DNA of 64,000 nucleotides from Seongchinamella unica (GTDB lineage: Bacteria > Pseudomonadota > Gammaproteobacteria > Pseudomonadales > Halieaceae): NCBI RefSeq assembly GCF_004354085.1, contig NZ_SMSE01000001.1, positions 1,355,724 to 1,419,723 of the forward strand. The letters run 5' to 3'. The first letter of the stretch is position 1. The number at the start of each line of letters is the position of its first letter. Positions 32,262-41,759 of the stretch are shown here, piece after piece. Under the pieces are notes generated by a model that made no database searches, was not told where the DNA came from, and was given only the letters and a program-made list of their open reading frames with translations. Position numbers and translations under genes: made by a program.

Positions 32262-33173
32262 ATGACTGTTGCAGATCCAGATCTGCGGGCCGCCCTCAAA
32301 GCGGTAGACGCGGATGTGATATCCATTGCGGATTCCCGCTATCCTCCCCTGCTGAAAACCATCGCCGATCCCCCGCCCCTGCTCTATGTGCGCGGCGACC
32401 CGAGGCTGTTGAGCAGACCGCAGCTGGCAATGGTGGGTGCCCGTCGGGCCACGGCAGCGGGTCTCAAGGCCGCGGAAAAACTGGCTTCGGCGGCGGTGAG
32501 GGCGGGCCTGGGTGTCACCAGCGGCCTGGCCCTGGGCATCGATGGGGCGGCCCATCGTGGCGCACTCCTTGCCGACGGCAACACGGTGGCCGTGCTGGGG
32601 ACGGGCATCGACAGTCTCTACCCGGCCAGGCATCAACCGCTGGGCGAGCAGATTGCCGCCTCGGGCTGCCTGGTATCCGAATTCCCCCCGGGTACCCCGC
32701 CGCTGCCGCATAACTTCCCCCGCCGCAACCGTATTATCAGCGGCCTTGCCCTGGGGGTTCTGGTGGTGGAGGCGGCCCTGCCCAGCGGCTCGCTGATCAC
32801 CGCAAACACGGCCACTGAACAGGGTCGGGAGGTGTTCGCCCTGCCCTGGTCGATCGCCCACACCGGCGGCGCCGGGTGCCTGCGCCTGTTGCGCGACGGC
32901 GCCAAGATGGTGTTGTGTATGAACGATGTGCTGGAGGAGCTCGACCCGCTGTACCGGCTGCAAATGGAACTGGCACCGCCGCCGGCGGTGGATGAGGATA
33001 TTGACACTGCCCCACCAGAATTACTGGATCTGTTGGGCTACGAGTCGGTCACCGTCGACCAGCTGGTGGATGCCAGTGGCCTGTCTGTCGCCCAGGTCAT
33101 GAGCGGTCTGTCTGCGCTGGAACTGGCCGGGAAAGTGAGCCGTTGCCCGGGCGGTTATATCCGCACCGGATGA
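32262..33173 (+). CDS. dprA: DNA processing protein DprA
   Basis: 303-residue DprA/Smf, which loads RecA on incoming single-stranded DNA in transformation. The Rossmann-like core shows YPPLLKTIADPPPLLYVRG, AMVGARRATAAG (about 58-69), TSGLALGIDGAAHRGAL and FPRRNRIISGLA. A winged-helix DML1-like domain closes the protein (about 245-303, VTVDQLVDASGLSVAQVM). Most relatives have an N-terminal SAM-like domain of about 60 residues that is missing here. The ATG has AAGGA at good spacing, so the short form looks real. Confidence 0.92.
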   Translation: MTVADPDLRAALKAVDADVISIADSRYPPLLKTIADPPPLLYVRGDPRLLSRPQLAMVGARRATAAGLKAAEKLASAAVRAGLGVTSGLALGIDGAAHRGALLADGNTVAVLGTGIDSLYPARHQPLGEQIAASGCLVSEFPPGTPPLPHNFPRRNRIISGLALGVLVVEAALPSGSLITANTATEQGREVFALPWSIAHTGGAGCLRLLRDGAKMVLCMNDVLEELDPLYRLQMELAPPPAVDEDIDTAPPELLDLLGYESVTVDQLVDASGLSVAQVMSGLSALELAGKVSRCPGGYIRTG

Positions 33174-33266
33174 CCCCGGGTTTTGCTTGCTAACTGAATC
33201 AGGGTTGGTAAAATTTCGCGCCTTTTCGGGCTTTTACCTTCATGCCCGCGCAAACTGGAGATACGG

Positions 33267-33332
33267 GTGAGCAAGGCAAACCTCATCGCTTCCTGGAAAG
33301 AAGCCCCTGTGTGGGCGTCCCTGACGGGTTGA
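33267..33332 (+). CDS. Candidate 21-codon leader ORF overlapping the tsaC start
   Basis: Reading frame GTG to TGA encoding VSKANLIASWKEAPVWASLTG. It has a well-placed GGAG (33257-33260, six-base spacing), which the downstream gene lacks. Its TGA overlaps the best tsaC start (TTG at 33329) in a four-base TTGA junction, the arrangement of translationally coupled genes. The peptide has no recognised family. It may be a small protein or only a device that delivers ribosomes to tsaC. Confidence 0.4.
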   Translation: MSKANLIASWKEAPVWASLTG

Positions 33333-33901
33333 TCGTGCCCGCACAGCCCTCACAACTGCGCCTGGCGGCGGCACTCACCGCTCTCGAGGATGAGGGCGTG
33401 GTCGCCTGTCCGACCGAGGCGGTCTGGGGTCTCTCCTGCGATCCTGATTCGGAGCGGGCAGTCTCCCGGCTACTGGCACTGAAGAATCGTCCGGTTGACA
33501 AAGGGCTGATCCTGGTGGCGGCCAGTGAAAGTCAACTCGCCTTTCTACTCGCTGATCTGACCCCGGAGCAGCGGGCCGCGCTGAGTGCCGGCTGGCCGGG
33601 GCCCAACACCTGGCTGGTGCCCCACCACAACCGGGTTCAGCCCTGGATTCACGGCCGTTTTCCAACCGTAGCGGTGCGGGTGAGCGCGCACCCCGTGGTT
33701 CGCGCCCTATGCGAGGCTTTCGGCGGTCCGCTGGTGTCCACCTCTGCCAATCCCGCCGGTGCCCAGCCGCCCAGGGCAGCTTTTCAGGTGCTGCGGTATT
33801 TTGGCGGCAGCCTCGATGGCATGCTCCCCGGGGAAGTGGGAGGGGCCAGTGGCCCGAGCCAGATTCGTGATCTCGCCACCGGGGCCCTGATCCGGGCGTG
33901 A
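33329..33901 (+). CDS. tsaC: Threonylcarbamoyl-AMP synthase
   Basis: Sua5/YrdC-family enzyme that makes threonylcarbamoyl-AMP from threonine, bicarbonate and ATP for the t6A tRNA modification. Signatures: VVACPTEAVWGLSCDPDSE, KNRPVDKGLILV (nucleotide and substrate site) and GGPLVSTSANPAGAQPP. The frame is open back to an ATG at 33242, but that region has no ribosome binding site and no family resemblance. The TTG at 33329 gives 190 residues, the same as E. coli TsaC, and overlaps the stop of a short ORF. Confidence 0.92.
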   Translation: MIVPAQPSQLRLAAALTALEDEGVVACPTEAVWGLSCDPDSERAVSRLLALKNRPVDKGLILVAASESQLAFLLADLTPEQRAALSAGWPGPNTWLVPHHNRVQPWIHGRFPTVAVRVSAHPVVRALCEAFGGPLVSTSANPAGAQPPRAAFQVLRYFGGSLDGMLPGEVGGASGPSQIRDLATGALIRA

Positions 33902-33936
33902 TGGCAGCGCCGCTATTGTTCGCCGCAGCGGGTGCG

Positions 33937-34886
<950 letters not shown>

Positions 34887-34889
34887 ACC

Positions 34890-35726
34890 ATGGCGGAGCA
34901 GGACAAATACGCCGTTTTCGGTAACCCGATCAAGCAGAGCAAGTCACCGGCCATTCACGGCGCCTTTGCCGTGCAGTGTGGCGAGGCGATGCAATATCGC
35001 GCGGTGCGGGTTGACAGGGACAAGTTCGAGCAGGCGGCAACCCGGTTTTTCCAGAGCGGGGGCCGTGGCCTTAACGTAACGGTACCGTTCAAGCAGGAAG
35101 CGTTTCAGTTTGCCGGCCGCCTCAGCGAGCGAGCCCGTCGTGCCGGTGCGGTCAACACCCTGAAGATGGCCGATGACGGTGTGGTGGAAGGCGATAATAC
35201 CGACGGCATTGGCCTGGTGCGGGATATGGTCGCGAATCTCGGCTGGGTTGTGCAGGGCCAGCGCGTACTGATTATAGGTGCCGGTGGTGCTGTTCGCGGC
35301 GTGCTGGAGCCGCTGCTACGGGAGCGGCCCCGCGAGCTGCTCATTGTCAATCGCACAGCCGCCAAAGCGGCACTACTGGCGGAGGAATTTGGCGACCTGG
35401 GCAGTATTACCGGTGGTGGTTTTACGCTGATCGGTGAGCGCCAGTTCGACCTGGTGATCAATGCCAGCAGTGCCGGCCTCTCCGGCCAGGCGCCGGACCT
35501 GCCCAGCACCCTGCTCACCGAGCGCAGCTGCTGTTACGACATGGTATACGGCGCGGAACCCACGCCGTTCATGCGCTGGGCTGCACATCACGCCGCCTGG
35601 GCGGTGGCCGACGGGCTGGGAATGCTGGTGGAGCAGGCGGCACAGTCCTTTTACATCTGGCGCGGACAGAGACCGGAGACCCGCCCGGTCATCTACCAGA
35701 TCAGGCAGGCGATGGAAGCGGCCTGA
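34890..35726 (+). CDS. aroE: Shikimate dehydrogenase
   Basis: 278-residue NADP-dependent enzyme of the shikimate pathway. Substrate-site motifs are FGNPIKQSKSPAIHG (about 10-24) and NVTVPFKQEAF (about 60-70, catalytic lysine). The NADP loop is LIIGAGGAVRGVL with the NRTAAKA phosphate-binding stretch. The C-terminal DMVYGAEPTPF is also typical. The order hemF-aroE matches Pseudomonas. Confidence 0.97.
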   Translation: MAEQDKYAVFGNPIKQSKSPAIHGAFAVQCGEAMQYRAVRVDRDKFEQAATRFFQSGGRGLNVTVPFKQEAFQFAGRLSERARRAGAVNTLKMADDGVVEGDNTDGIGLVRDMVANLGWVVQGQRVLIIGAGGAVRGVLEPLLRERPRELLIVNRTAAKAALLAEEFGDLGSITGGGFTLIGERQFDLVINASSAGLSGQAPDLPSTLLTERSCCYDMVYGAEPTPFMRWAAHHAAWAVADGLGMLVEQAAQSFYIWRGQRPETRPVIYQIRQAMEAA

Positions 35727-35732
35727 TCGCCC

Positions 35733-36293
35733 CTATCCCGCTTCCAGCGCTGCAATATGCTGGTCTTTCAGCTTCACGTAGTTGTTCGCACTGTAAACGA
35801 AGTAGTCCCTCTCGCCCTGGCTCAGTTCGCGCATTTCCCGTGCCGGGCTGCCCCCATAGAGGTAACCGCTGCGCAGGGTTTTGCCCGGGGTAACCAGCGC
35901 TCCCGCGGCGATCACGACGTCGCTCTCCACCACAGCGCCATCCATGACGATCGCCCCCATCCCGACCAGCACCCTGTCGCCGATAGTGCAACCGTGAAGC
36001 ACCGCCGCATGCCCGATGGTGACATCGCAACCGACATTGAGGGGGTAACCATCGGGGTTGTAGGGGCCGGCGTGGGTGATATGCAGCACGACACAATCCT
36101 GTACGCTGGTGCGGGCTCCGACGGTGATGCTGTGCATATCCCCGCGGATGGCGACCTGCGGCCAGACGGACACATCATCCCCCAGCGTGACATCCCCGAG
36201 CACCACCGCGCTGGGATCGACCAATACCCGCTCTCCCAGCGAGGGTGTTTTGCCGTGGAAACTGCGCAGGCTGGTCCGGGTGTGATGCTCCAT
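35733..36293 (-). CDS. Gamma carbonic anhydrase family protein
   Basis: 186-residue left-handed beta-helix protein of the gamma carbonic anhydrase/YrdA family. Hexapeptide repeats run through about 20-150 (VLGDVTLGDDVSVWPQVAIRGD by its ends, then VTIGHAAVLHGCTIGD). Candidate metal-site histidines are in VVLHITHAG and GHAAVLHG. The aroE/YrdA-type pairing occurs in other gammaproteobacteria. Whether it has carbonic anhydrase activity cannot be judged from sequence; many members do not. Confidence 0.88.
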   Translation of the reverse strand: MEHHTRTSLRSFHGKTPSLGERVLVDPSAVVLGDVTLGDDVSVWPQVAIRGDMHSITVGARTSVQDCVVLHITHAGPYNPDGYPLNVGCDVTIGHAAVLHGCTIGDRVLVGMGAIVMDGAVVESDVVIAAGALVTPGKTLRSGYLYGGSPAREMRELSQGERDYFVYSANNYVKLKDQHIAALEAG

Positions 36294-36364
36294 GTTATGC
36301 CTCTCATCAACGGTTGCAGGCTGTTACAATAGCCAGCCCTGAAGTTACTGGCCAGCCCTTTCCC

Positions 36365-36634
36365 ATGAGCAGTACAACCCATCGCCGTCGCTTTATCGCC
36401 GGCGCAGTGTGCCCGCGCTGCGGTCAAATGGACAAAATCGTGGTCGATCTGGATACCCAGACCCGGGAGTGCGTGGCCTGCGACTTTTCCGAGGCGCGTC
36501 CGCTGGCTGGCGCTGCTGCGCCGGGCGAATTGCCCACCCGGGTCAGTCGCGCTGCCGCCCGCAGGGTGGAAACGCCGGCGGAGGCCGTTACCCTGGTTGA
36601 CCCCGGCGCTGCTGAAAAGCGCGATACCGAATAA
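36365..36634 (+). CDS. YheV-like zinc ribbon protein
   Basis: 89-residue small protein resembling YheV (DUF2387). Two cysteine pairs, CPRCG (about 17-21) and CVACDF (about 38-43), form a zinc ribbon, with FIAGAVCPRCG and MDKIVVD as the family text. The start is the ATG at 36365; upstream codons of the open frame overlap the opposite-strand gene and have no homology. The tail is low-complexity Ala/Arg/Glu. Function of the family is unknown. Confidence 0.8.
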   Translation: MSSTTHRRRFIAGAVCPRCGQMDKIVVDLDTQTRECVACDFSEARPLAGAAAPGELPTRVSRAAARRVETPAEAVTLVDPGAAEKRDTE

Positions 36635-36643
36635 GTACCGGGC

Positions 36644-37276
36644 CTATCTGCCCAGTCGCAGCCTGATCTGCTGGTCGGCCTGTACCAGAGTGCCGGTGCA
36701 GATCAGTTCGCCTGGCGCCGGTTCGATGCCCTGCAGGGCTTTCACCTTTTCCCAGACGTGCTCCCGTTCCAGCAGGTGCGAGGCGGTAAATTGCACCAGC
36801 TGTTCCAGTTGCGTCGCCAGCTTGTCTCCCAGCAGGTAGTGAACAATGAGATTGGCCTCGGTCATATCGAGGGGTAGCAGGGGGCGCTGCAGGTGGCGAA
36901 TATGGTGATCGTTGACTTCCTCAAGTAACCGGTGAGCCAGGAAGGCCTCGTCCAGCAGGGCTTCCAGCCCCCCGTCGCCGGGCAGTATTTCTGGGGGTCT
37001 GAGGAAGTAGTCCTCTGCCATGTGCAGGAAGGGAGCAGCGTAATCGAAAAATTGCAGACGCTTGCTCACCGCGGTGACCAGGCTGATACTGCCGGGCACG
37101 CTCCCGGCATAACTGACCACAAAGGCCATCAGCGCATCGACGGGTGATGGCTCGGGCAGCAGCAGTTTTTGCCGCAGTTCGGGGAGCCGTGCTTCCAGGC
37201 TGTGGCGAAATTCACCCGTCTGCGCCTCCTGCTCGAGTGCAGCATGGATGGTTTCCTTGATTTCCGTTGTGGTCAT
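36644..37276 (-). CDS. Conserved-looking hypothetical protein, helical
   Basis: 210-residue protein I do not recognise. It is predicted to be largely alpha-helical and soluble, with leucine-rich stretches (FLAHRLLEEVNDHHIRHL, LIVHYLLGDKLATQLEQLV) and no signal peptide or long hydrophobic segment. A central segment has VVSYAGSVPGSISLVTAVSK and FLHMAEDYFLRPPEILPG. It reads as a genuine gene: codon use matches its neighbours, a full frame is present, and it is packed 9 bp from the convergent zinc-ribbon gene. No function is proposed. Confidence 0.65.
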   Translation of the reverse strand: MTTTEIKETIHAALEQEAQTGEFRHSLEARLPELRQKLLLPEPSPVDALMAFVVSYAGSVPGSISLVTAVSKRLQFFDYAAPFLHMAEDYFLRPPEILPGDGGLEALLDEAFLAHRLLEEVNDHHIRHLQRPLLPLDMTEANLIVHYLLGDKLATQLEQLVQFTASHLLEREHVWEKVKALQGIEPAPGELICTGTLVQADQQIRLRLGR

Positions 37277-37340
37277 GTGGCCACCCGGAGCGCGGTTTCG
37301 CCAGAGGTATCACTCAGGCTAGTACAAACCCGCAGATTCG

Positions 37341-38675
37341 CTAGGCAGGATTTGGCGGCAACCAGCCGCCCTCCCGGCTCAGGCGGCGATACCAGTAGAA
37401 GAGGCTAAGCCCCCGGGCGAGGTTGAAGGCGGCGAAGGCCAGCCACAGGCCATGGTTACCCAGCCCGGCGAAGAGATACCACAGGGGCAAATACACCAGC
37501 CCCACGCTCAGCAGCATGGTGGACATCATGTAGCGCGTCTCGGCGGCACCGATAAAGACGCCGTCAAGCAGGTAGCTGGGGGCTGCCAACAGCGGCAGCA
37601 GGATCAGCCACGGATAGTACTGGCTCATGAGTTCCCTAACAGAATTTATATCCGTCAGAACGCTGATCAGTCGTGGTTGTAACAGGGCGAACGCAAGGCT
37701 CAGCACCAGGGCGGAGACCATTGTCCACAGCGCGCAGCGCCCCACCGCGCGCCGGAAGGCAGGGAGATCCCCGCCTCCCAGGCGTTGCCCCGCCATTCCT
37801 TCGGCCGCAAATGCAAAGCCATCCATGCCGTAACTGGCGAGCATCAGCAGCTGCATTATCAGGGTGTTGGCGGCCAGCACCTGACTGCCGTAGTTTTCGC
37901 CCTGGGCGGTGAAGAAAGCGAAGCTGAACAGCAGGCAGACGGTTCGAACAAACAGGTGGCGATTGCTATTGAGTAGTTGTTTGTAAGCGCTAACATCCAT
38001 CAGATGCTGCTTGAATCGGAGTCCACCGAGGTCGGGTAACTGTGTATAAACAGCCAGCAGGGCTATCGCACAACCGAGGTATTCGGCGATCACCGTGGCC
38101 AGGGCCGCACCGTCGCTGTTCAATCCAAGGCCCAGGACCAGGAGAAAGTCGAGACCGATGTTAGCCAGGTTGGTGACCACGACGATGAGCATTGGCCAGC
38201 GGGTGTTCTGGCGGCCGATAAACCAGCCCACGACCGTGTAGGTCACCAGCACTGCCGGCGCGCTGGCGATGCGTATCCCGGCGTAAGACTGGGCCAGGTT
38301 CTGCAGTTCCGGGGCCGGCGACATCAGGGCCAGGCCGAGCGCAATCAGGGGCTGGTGAAACAGGATGACCAGCGCCGACAGCCCGATAGCGAGCACAGCG
38401 GATCTGGCCAATACCAATAAGGAACCCAGTATGTCTCCGGCCCCCTCCGCCCTTGCCACCAGTCCCGTGGTGCCCATACGCAGGAAGCTGAATCCCCAGT
38501 AGAGAAAAGACAGTAACGCGGCACCCACTGCCACCGCACTGAGATACTTGCTGGTGTCCAGGTGCCCGAGAATGGCGGAGTCCACCAGCCCGAGCAGTGG
38601 AATTGAAATGTTGGACAGCAGCGCGGGCCAGGCGATGCCCCATATTTTGTGGTCCAACTGCCTGTTGTTCTCCAT
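37341..38675 (-). CDS. MATE family efflux transporter, DinF-like
   Basis: 444-residue MATE exporter with about twelve hydrophobic segments in two pseudo-symmetric halves. The N-terminus (IWGIAWPALLSNISIPLLGLVDSAILGHLD, read by IPLLGLVDSAILGHL) is the hallmark of the DinF branch. The second half repeats it with YGMDGFAFAAEGMAGQRLGGGD. It likely exports organic cations or drugs using a Na+ or H+ gradient. A strong hairpin (38703-38735) lies in its upstream region. Confidence 0.88.
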   Translation of the reverse strand: MENNRQLDHKIWGIAWPALLSNISIPLLGLVDSAILGHLDTSKYLSAVAVGAALLSFLYWGFSFLRMGTTGLVARAEGAGDILGSLLVLARSAVLAIGLSALVILFHQPLIALGLALMSPAPELQNLAQSYAGIRIASAPAVLVTYTVVGWFIGRQNTRWPMLIVVVTNLANIGLDFLLVLGLGLNSDGAALATVIAEYLGCAIALLAVYTQLPDLGGLRFKQHLMDVSAYKQLLNSNRHLFVRTVCLLFSFAFFTAQGENYGSQVLAANTLIMQLLMLASYGMDGFAFAAEGMAGQRLGGGDLPAFRRAVGRCALWTMVSALVLSLAFALLQPRLISVLTDINSVRELMSQYYPWLILLPLLAAPSYLLDGVFIGAAETRYMMSTMLLSVGLVYLPLWYLFAGLGNHGLWLAFAAFNLARGLSLFYWYRRLSREGGWLPPNPA

Positions 38676-38702
38676 ATCTTGACCCGGGTCCGGTTGAAAA
38701 TG

Positions 38703-38735
38703 GCGCCAGGCCCCTGTTTTCAGGGGTTCTGGCGC
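38703..38735 (-). promoter_or_regulatory. Strong hairpin in the MATE gene leader
   Basis: GCGCCAG (38703-38709) pairs with CTGGCGC (38729-38735), and CCCCTG (38711-38716) with CAGGGG (38721-38726) around a four-base loop, with a small internal bulge. On the minus strand it lies 28 bp before the MATE ATG and is followed by CATTTTC, a weak U-rich stretch. It could be an attenuator or a 5' leader structure; it matches no riboswitch I recognise. Confidence 0.4.
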
Positions 38736-38757
38736 TCAGGGGGCGCTACGAATCGCT

Positions 38758-38786
38758 TTGGTTTTGCGGCGCACTGCGGTTATACT
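38758..38786 (+). promoter_or_regulatory. Candidate sigma70 promoter for the cox operon
   Basis: TTGGTT (38758-38763), 17-bp spacer, TATACT (38781-38786). The -10 matches five of six consensus bases; the -35 matches three. It would give a leader of about 210 nt before coxB. Confidence 0.4.
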
Positions 38787-39003
38787 TCCAGCGTTTTGCC
38801 GGTGCGTCCAATGGTCGCACTCTCGGCGGAATGGAGTCAGTTGGTCAATCACGCCCTGTCTTTTCGTCTCTGCCCCCCAATCCACGGGTGGTCAGAAGGT
38901 AGTTGTTTTATCTGGACTACAAGGTGAATCGGGACGGTGAGGGAATAACCATGGCCTGCTGGGGGGAATTATAAAATGAGACTAAATAATGGAGACACGG
39001 GAA

Positions 39004-40149
39004 ATGTTTTCTGAAGCGAAGCGGCTGAGCAAGCTCGCGCTTGGTCCTGTGCTGATGCTGTTGAGTGCGGCCGCACTGGCTGCTGGAGGCGAGGTTAACC
39101 AGGTCAACATGTCACCGGGGGTGACTGAAGTGGGCAGGCAGATCTATAGCCTGCACATGATTATCTTCTGGATCTGTACGGTCATCGGTATTGGCGTTTT
39201 CGGGGTGATGTTTTACTCCATTTATGCCCACCGCAAATCCCGGGGGCACGAACCGGCGACCTTCCACGAAAGTACCAAGGTGGAAATTGCCTGGACGGTG
39301 GTTCCCTTCTTCATTCTGATTGCCATGGCGGTCCCGGCGACCTCGACCCTGCTGGAAATCTACGACAACGACGATGCCGACATGGACATTGTGGTCACCG
39401 GCTACCAGTGGAAATGGAAATATGAATACCTGAACGAAGATGGCGAGAACGTCAGCTTCTTCTCCAACCTGCGCACTCCCCAGAGCGAGATCTACAACAG
39501 CGAGAACAAGGGTGAGCACTACCTGCTGGAAGTGGACGAACCCCTGGTGCTTCCCGCTGACACCAAGGTGCGTTTCCTGGTCACCGCCAACGACGTGATC
39601 CACTCCTGGTGGGTCCCCCAGTTGGCGGTCAAAAAGGACGCGATTCCCGGCTTCATCAACGAGGCCTGGACCCGCACTGATGTGGAGGGCGTTTATCGCG
39701 GCCAGTGTGCCGAGCTTTGCGGCAAGGATCACGGCTTCATGCCTATCGTGGTCAACGTGGTCAGCCAGGACGAATACCAGCAGTGGTTGGGCGAAAAGCA
39801 GGCCGAGGCGGCACAAATCAAGCAGCTGATGGCCCAGACTTTCACCATGGACGAGCTGATGGAGCGCGGCAAGGCGGTGTACGAGCGCAACTGCCTGGCC
39901 TGCCACGGCGGCGCCGGTGAAGGGGGCGTGGGCACTGCCATTGCCGGTAGCGCGATTGCCACCGGTGAGCTGTCCGGCCACCTGAATATCGGTATCAATG
40001 GTGTGCCCGGCACGGCGATGCAGGCCTTTGGTGGCCAGTTGAACGACGTCGATATGGCGGCGGTCATCACCTACCAGCGCAACGCATTCGGCAATAATAT
40101 GGGCGACATGGTTCAGCCCATTGACGTCTTTAACCACAAGAAAGGCTAA
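39004..40149 (+). CDS. coxB: Cytochrome c oxidase subunit II with fused cytochrome c domain
   Basis: 381-residue subunit II of an aa3-type oxidase. I choose the ATG at 39004 (GGAG at 38990-38993) over one five codons earlier that sits on the Shine-Dalgarno sequence. Order: signal-like N-terminus, two transmembrane helices (about 45-70 and 90-110), cupredoxin domain with HSWWVPQ and the CuA ligands C-x3-C-x3-H-x2-M in CAELCGKDHGFM (about 235), then a C-terminal heme c domain with CLACHGG (about 297). The fusion lets the subunit accept electrons through its own heme c, as in caa3-type enzymes. Confidence 0.96.
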   Translation: MFSEAKRLSKLALGPVLMLLSAAALAAGGEVNQVNMSPGVTEVGRQIYSLHMIIFWICTVIGIGVFGVMFYSIYAHRKSRGHEPATFHESTKVEIAWTVVPFFILIAMAVPATSTLLEIYDNDDADMDIVVTGYQWKWKYEYLNEDGENVSFFSNLRTPQSEIYNSENKGEHYLLEVDEPLVLPADTKVRFLVTANDVIHSWWVPQLAVKKDAIPGFINEAWTRTDVEGVYRGQCAELCGKDHGFMPIVVNVVSQDEYQQWLGEKQAEAAQIKQLMAQTFTMDELMERGKAVYERNCLACHGGAGEGGVGTAIAGSAIATGELSGHLNIGINGVPGTAMQAFGGQLNDVDMAAVITYQRNAFGNNMGDMVQPIDVFNHKKG

Positions 40150-40164
40150 TCGGAGGAGTTTACG

Positions 40165-41745
40165 ATGGGAGATCATCATCACGGCCCTGCGAAGGGCATC
40201 AGCCGGTGGCTTTTCACCACCAACCACAAAGATATCGGAACCATGTACCTGTGGTTCTCGTTCGCAATGTTTATCCTGGGTGGCTTCTTTGCCATGGTTA
40301 TTCGTGCCGAGCTGTTCCAGCCCGGCATGCAGCTGGTAGAACCCGCCTTTTTCAACCAGATGACCACCCTGCACGGCCTGGTCATGGTGTTCGGGGCGAT
40401 TATGCCCTCCTTCGTTGGCCTCGCTAACTGGATGATCCCGATGATGATCGGGGCGCCGGATATGGCCCTGCCACGGATGAACAACTGGAGCTTCTGGATC
40501 CTGCCGCCGACGTTCCTGCTGCTGGCATCCACCCTGTTCATGGAGGGTGGCGCACCCGCTTTTGGCTGGACGTTTTACGCACCGCTGTCCACGACCTACG
40601 CTCCGCCGTCAGTAACGTTCTTTATTTTCTCGGTACACGTACTGGGTCTGTCATCCATCATGGGCTCCATCAACATTATCGCCACGGTAATGAATATGCG
40701 CGCCCCCGGCATGACCTACATGAAGATGCCGCTGTTCGTCTGGACCTGGCTGATCACTGCCTTCCTGCTGGTGGCTGTCATGCCTGTGCTGGCCGGTGCG
40801 GTGACCATGATGCTGATGGACATTCACTTCGGCACCAGCTTCTTCTCTGCCGCCGGTGGCGGTGACCCCGTCCTGTTCCAGCACGTGTTCTGGTTCTTCG
40901 GCCACCCCGAGGTGTACATCATTATCCTGCCCGCCTTCGGTGTGGTATCCCAGATCATTCCCGCGTTTTCCCGTAAGCCGCTGTTCGGCTACGACTCCAT
41001 GGTTTACGCCACCGCATCGATTGCCTTCCTGTCGTTTATTGTGTGGGCACACCACATGTATACCGTAGGTATGCCGGTCGCCGGTGAGCTGTTCTTCATG
41101 TACGCCACCATGCTGATCGCGGTGCCCACCGGGGTGAAGGTGTTCAACTGGATTTCCACCATGTGGCGCGGCGCCATGACCTTTGAGACTCCCATGTTGT
41201 TCTCACTGGGCTTCCTGGTGCTGTTCACTATCGGTGGATTTACTGGCCTGATGCTGTCTATTGCGCCCTCCGACTTCCAGTACCACGACTCCTACTTCGT
41301 GGTTGCCCACTTCCACTATGTGATGGTCGCGGGTGCGGTGTTCTCGATGACCGCGGCGGTTTACTACTGGCTGCCGAAGTGGTGTGGCCGGATGTACAAC
41401 GAGACCATGGGCAAGACCCATTTCTGGATCTCCTTTGTCGGCTTCAACCTGACCTTCTTCCCGCAGCATTTTGTGGGCCTGGCAGGTATGCCCCGCCGTA
41501 TTCCAGACTATGCCCTGCAGTTCGCCGACTTCAACATGATGTCGTCGATTGGTGCATTCATTTACGGTGCGTCGCAGATTCTGTTCCTGTACAACGTGAT
41601 CGCGACTATTGTTGCCGGTAAGCCGACGTCCGAAGAGAAAGTCTGGGATGGCGCAGAAGGCCTCGAGTGGACGGTACCGACTCCGGCGCCTTACCACACC
41701 TTCGAGACGCCGCCCAAGATCGACCCGGCGCACGCCCACTCTTGA
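40165..41745 (+). CDS. coxA: Cytochrome c oxidase subunit I
   Basis: 526-residue heme-copper oxidase catalytic subunit with twelve transmembrane helices. The CuB and proton-channel motif WFFGHPEVYIIILPAFG carries the cross-linked His-Tyr pair and the glutamate of A1-type oxidases. HH ligands are in IVWAHHMYTVGMPV, and the heme ligands in the HDSYFVVAHFHYVM segment. It starts 15 bp after coxB. A His-rich N-terminus (MGDHHHGPAKG) precedes the first helix. Confidence 0.98.
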   Translation: MGDHHHGPAKGISRWLFTTNHKDIGTMYLWFSFAMFILGGFFAMVIRAELFQPGMQLVEPAFFNQMTTLHGLVMVFGAIMPSFVGLANWMIPMMIGAPDMALPRMNNWSFWILPPTFLLLASTLFMEGGAPAFGWTFYAPLSTTYAPPSVTFFIFSVHVLGLSSIMGSINIIATVMNMRAPGMTYMKMPLFVWTWLITAFLLVAVMPVLAGAVTMMLMDIHFGTSFFSAAGGGDPVLFQHVFWFFGHPEVYIIILPAFGVVSQIIPAFSRKPLFGYDSMVYATASIAFLSFIVWAHHMYTVGMPVAGELFFMYATMLIAVPTGVKVFNWISTMWRGAMTFETPMLFSLGFLVLFTIGGFTGLMLSIAPSDFQYHDSYFVVAHFHYVMVAGAVFSMTAAVYYWLPKWCGRMYNETMGKTHFWISFVGFNLTFFPQHFVGLAGMPRRIPDYALQFADFNMMSSIGAFIYGASQILFLYNVIATIVAGKPTSEEKVWDGAEGLEWTVPTPAPYHTFETPPKIDPAHAHS

Positions 41746-41759
41746 GGCAGGTATAGTTC

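Larger units (their letters stand above)
38676..39003. other. Divergent intergenic region between the MATE gene and coxB
   Basis: 328 bp with no supported gene. It holds a strong hairpin near the MATE side and a sigma70-like promoter toward coxB, listed separately. Tiny frames near the coxB start (for example ATG at 38976 to TGA at 39014) lack independent ribosome binding sites. Confidence 0.6.

Noticed and set aside
38976-39014. 12-codon frame overlapping the coxB start
   Set aside because: It has no independent ribosome binding site and no conserved peptide features; it probably arises by chance.
39112-40374. 420-codon minus-strand open frame opposite coxB and coxA
   Set aside because: It spans two real genes and their gap, and no homology is seen; a shadow frame.
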